A stretch of 15,925 nucleotides of DNA from XYD1-FULL-44-32 sp964433715 (GTDB lineage: Bacteria; Patescibacteriota; Minisyncoccia; Phycocordibacterales; XYD1-FULL-46-19), in assembly GCA_964433715.1 (NCBI GenBank), contig CAYSSL010000013.1, positions 1 to 15,925 of the forward strand, given 5' to 3'. Shown here piece after piece: positions 15,102-15,925 of this stretch (positions are counted from its first letter, which is position 1; every line of letters starts with the position of its first letter). The position numbers were made by a program, and so were the translations under genes. The notes under the pieces were generated by a model. It was given only the letters and a program-made list of their open reading frames with translations, searched no databases and was not told the origin of the DNA.

Positions 15102-15243
15102 GGGGTAATGAAAATTATTAAAAATAAAAACAAACCACAGAAACCCCTCCGCTTGACGCTTCGGGCTAAAACTAAACGAGATAGGTGCAAGACACGTACC
15201 GAAAACTGTATTCGAGCCAATCGGAACTCACTCTTGCCGAATT
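15102..15243 (-). promoter_or_regulatory. Long 5' leader of the rpoBC transcript
   Basis: About 140 nt lie between the predicted transcription start and the rpoB ATG, in contrast to the near-zero leaders of the plus-strand genes. I see small possible stems: GCAAGA near the 5' end with TCTTGC about 45 nt later, with CCGA/TCGG and CGAA/TTCG nested between. A GC-rich patch ending GGAGGGG follows, then a T-rich stretch up to the start codon. The patch is 40 nt or more from the ATG, so it is not a Shine-Dalgarno. No known riboswitch or ribosomal-protein binding motif is recognisable. A regulatory leader is possible but unproven. Confidence 0.4.
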
Positions 15244-15249
15244 AGGGGT

Positions 15250-15278
15250 AGTATAAATGATAGATATGAGTCTGTCAA
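15250..15278 (-). promoter_or_regulatory. Strong sigma-70 promoter of rpoBC
   Basis: On the minus strand TTGACA (15278-15273, perfect consensus) and TATACT (15255-15250, 5 of 6) are separated by exactly 17 bp. It begins 20 nt after the trmD stop codon. The predicted start is near 15243, leaving a leader of about 140 nt before rpoB. This is the best promoter in the window, fitting a highly expressed core polymerase operon. Confidence 0.85.
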
Positions 15279-15298
15279 ATTACCTCCCCAACCTAGGT

Positions 15299-15925
15299 TT
15301 AAAGAGACTTCCTTTCCCCGCGCCAGCCATCAATATTTTGGTGATGACCAGAAAGTAAGACCTTAGGTACCCGATATTTTTTCTTTTTGTATTCCAAAAT
15401 TTCCGGTCGGGTGTAAACCTCACCCGAGGCCACTCGCCTTTCTTCCACCGACTCGTCTTTACCTAAAACTCCGGGTAGTTTGCGAGTCACTGTATCAAGC
15501 ACAATAAGCGCCGGCAGTTCCCCACCAGTGAGCACATACGGCCCCACCGAAATTTCTTCGGCTTTTAATATTTTTTTCACCCGACCATCAATACCTTCGT
15601 AGCGACCCGAAATCATGACAATATCGGTATATTTTTTCGCCCACTGGGCAGCCAGCTCATTGGTAAAAAGTTTGCCCCCCGGTGAAAAAATAATTACTTT
15701 TGTTTTCTTTGGGTCTTTCTTGGCCACCAACTTTTCATAAGCCCGCAAAATTGGCAGAGCTTTCAGCACCATCCCCGGTCCGCCACCATAAGGCCGCTCG
15801 TCGGCTTTCCGATGTTTATCTTTCGTAAAATCCCGCGGATTTAATATTTTTACTTTTATTTTTTTGGTTCCCACGGCCCGACCAATAATCGAGCTTTCCA
15901 AATAGCTCATCAGTGCCTCCGGTAC
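15299..15925 (-). CDS. trmD: tRNA (guanine-37-N1)-methyltransferase TrmD, 5' end beyond the window
   Basis: TrmD methylates G37 of tRNAs reading CNN codons, using S-adenosylmethionine, and prevents +1 frameshifting. There are 208 residues visible. The frame stays open to the window edge and reads VPEALMSYLESSIIGRA, matching the family's FPE...YL..SI.GRA start, so the Met at 15910 is internal and roughly 10 N-terminal residues are missing. Seen motifs: DERPYGGGPGMVLK, SPGGKLF, SGRYEGIDGRV and the trefoil-knot signature VGPYVLTGGELPALIVLDT, then PGVLG, VYTRPE and VPKVLLSGHH. The loop before YTRPE (ASGEV) is shorter than the GLLDCPH of E. coli-type enzymes, and the protein stops soon after the Trp of GWRGERKSL, lacking much of the usual C-terminal tail. 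Its common partners rpsP, rimM and rplS are not in the window. Confidence 0.92.
   Translation of the reverse strand, partial: VPEALMSYLESSIIGRAVGTKKIKVKILNPRDFTKDKHRKADERPYGGGPGMVLKALPILRAYEKLVAKKDPKKTKVIIFSPGGKLFTNELAAQWAKKYTDIVMISGRYEGIDGRVKKILKAEEISVGPYVLTGGELPALIVLDTVTRKLPGVLGKDESVEERRVASGEVYTRPEILEYKKKKYRVPKVLLSGHHQNIDGWRGERKSL

Noticed and set aside
15102..15150. Pairing of GGGGT in the rpoB leader with ACCCC before the start codon, as a switch with ACCCCT near the promoter
   Set aside because: The second ACCCCT lies between the -10 and the predicted transcription start, so it should not be in the RNA; the remaining 5-bp pairing is too short to claim.
14763..15245. Long plus-strand open frame antisense to the rpoB start and leader
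   Set aside because: It lies opposite highly conserved rpoB coding sequence, its protein is rich in random K/F/R composition with no recognisable domain, and there is no promoter.
15228..15287. A 16-codon minus-strand ORF (TTG 15278 to TGA 15228) four bases after a perfect GGAGG at 15283-15287
   Set aside because: The TTG is the -35 box of the rpoBC promoter and the codons run through the -10; the promoter explains the sequence better, and the genes here do not otherwise use Shine-Dalgarno sites.
15290..15299. AACCTAGGTT, a 10-bp perfect palindrome at the end of trmD
   Set aside because: Too short and without a T-tract to be a terminator, and partly coding; could be chance.
1..15925. Alternative genetic code (UGA as glycine), sometimes found in CPR
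   Set aside because: The peptidase and Gmad2 genes end naturally at TGA followed closely by the next gene's promoter and start, and no in-frame TGA interrupts any conserved protein.

Overview
The window looks like a scaffold from a Patescibacteria/CPR bacterium, most likely of the Parcubacteria group. The reasons are the compact RNA polymerase subunits (RpoB of 1054 residues, RpoC of 1218), a small exported protein with a Cys-containing motif I associate with CPR genomes followed by a Gmad2 domain, short intergenic gaps, and an almost complete lack of Shine-Dalgarno sequences. UGA appears to be an ordinary stop: two intact genes end in TGA, which argues against the UGA-Gly code of Gracilibacteria and Absconditabacteria. 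A run of exactly 100 Ns at 6279-6378 is an assembly gap.

Left half, plus strand (1-5253): six genes read rightward: an M3-family oligoendopeptidase (pepF-like), a VKOR-type disulfide generator with an extra C-terminal membrane domain, a TsaC/Sua5/YrdC threonylcarbamoyl-AMP synthase, a free-standing MetRS C-terminal-like tRNA-binding protein, a membrane-anchored Gmad2 protein, and a membrane-anchored DsbA-like oxidoreductase with CPYC. VKOR and DsbA are the two halves of a disulfide-forming relay across the membrane, and the Gmad2 protein between them has exactly two cysteines. In five of the six genes a recognisable sigma-70 -10 element ends only 5-9 nt before the ATG, so the transcripts are predicted to be leaderless or nearly so, each gene having its own promoter, sometimes inside the end of the preceding gene.

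Centre (5251-5298): the two gene blocks converge on a perfect 22-bp inverted repeat with a 4-nt loop. It forms a bidirectional intrinsic terminator and contains the stop codons of both convergent genes.

Right half, minus strand (5296-15925): reading leftward, trmD (cut by the window edge), rpoB, rpoC, dnaG and rpoD. This puts the two large core RNA polymerase subunits, the primary sigma factor and the replication primase in one co-directional block. A consensus promoter (TTGACA-17-TATACT) just after trmD drives rpoBC through a leader of about 140 nt. A terminator-like hairpin lies between rpoC and dnaG. The rpoD start is split by the gap: 12 lysine-rich codons lie on the dnaG side and the sigma body lies on the other side.

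I found no tRNA or rRNA genes, CRISPR arrays, insertion sequences or phage genes. The gene content is mostly housekeeping. The most interesting signals are the promoter-to-start-codon architecture, the VKOR fusion next to DsbA, substitutions in the RpoB rifampicin pocket, and the stop-codon-containing terminator.
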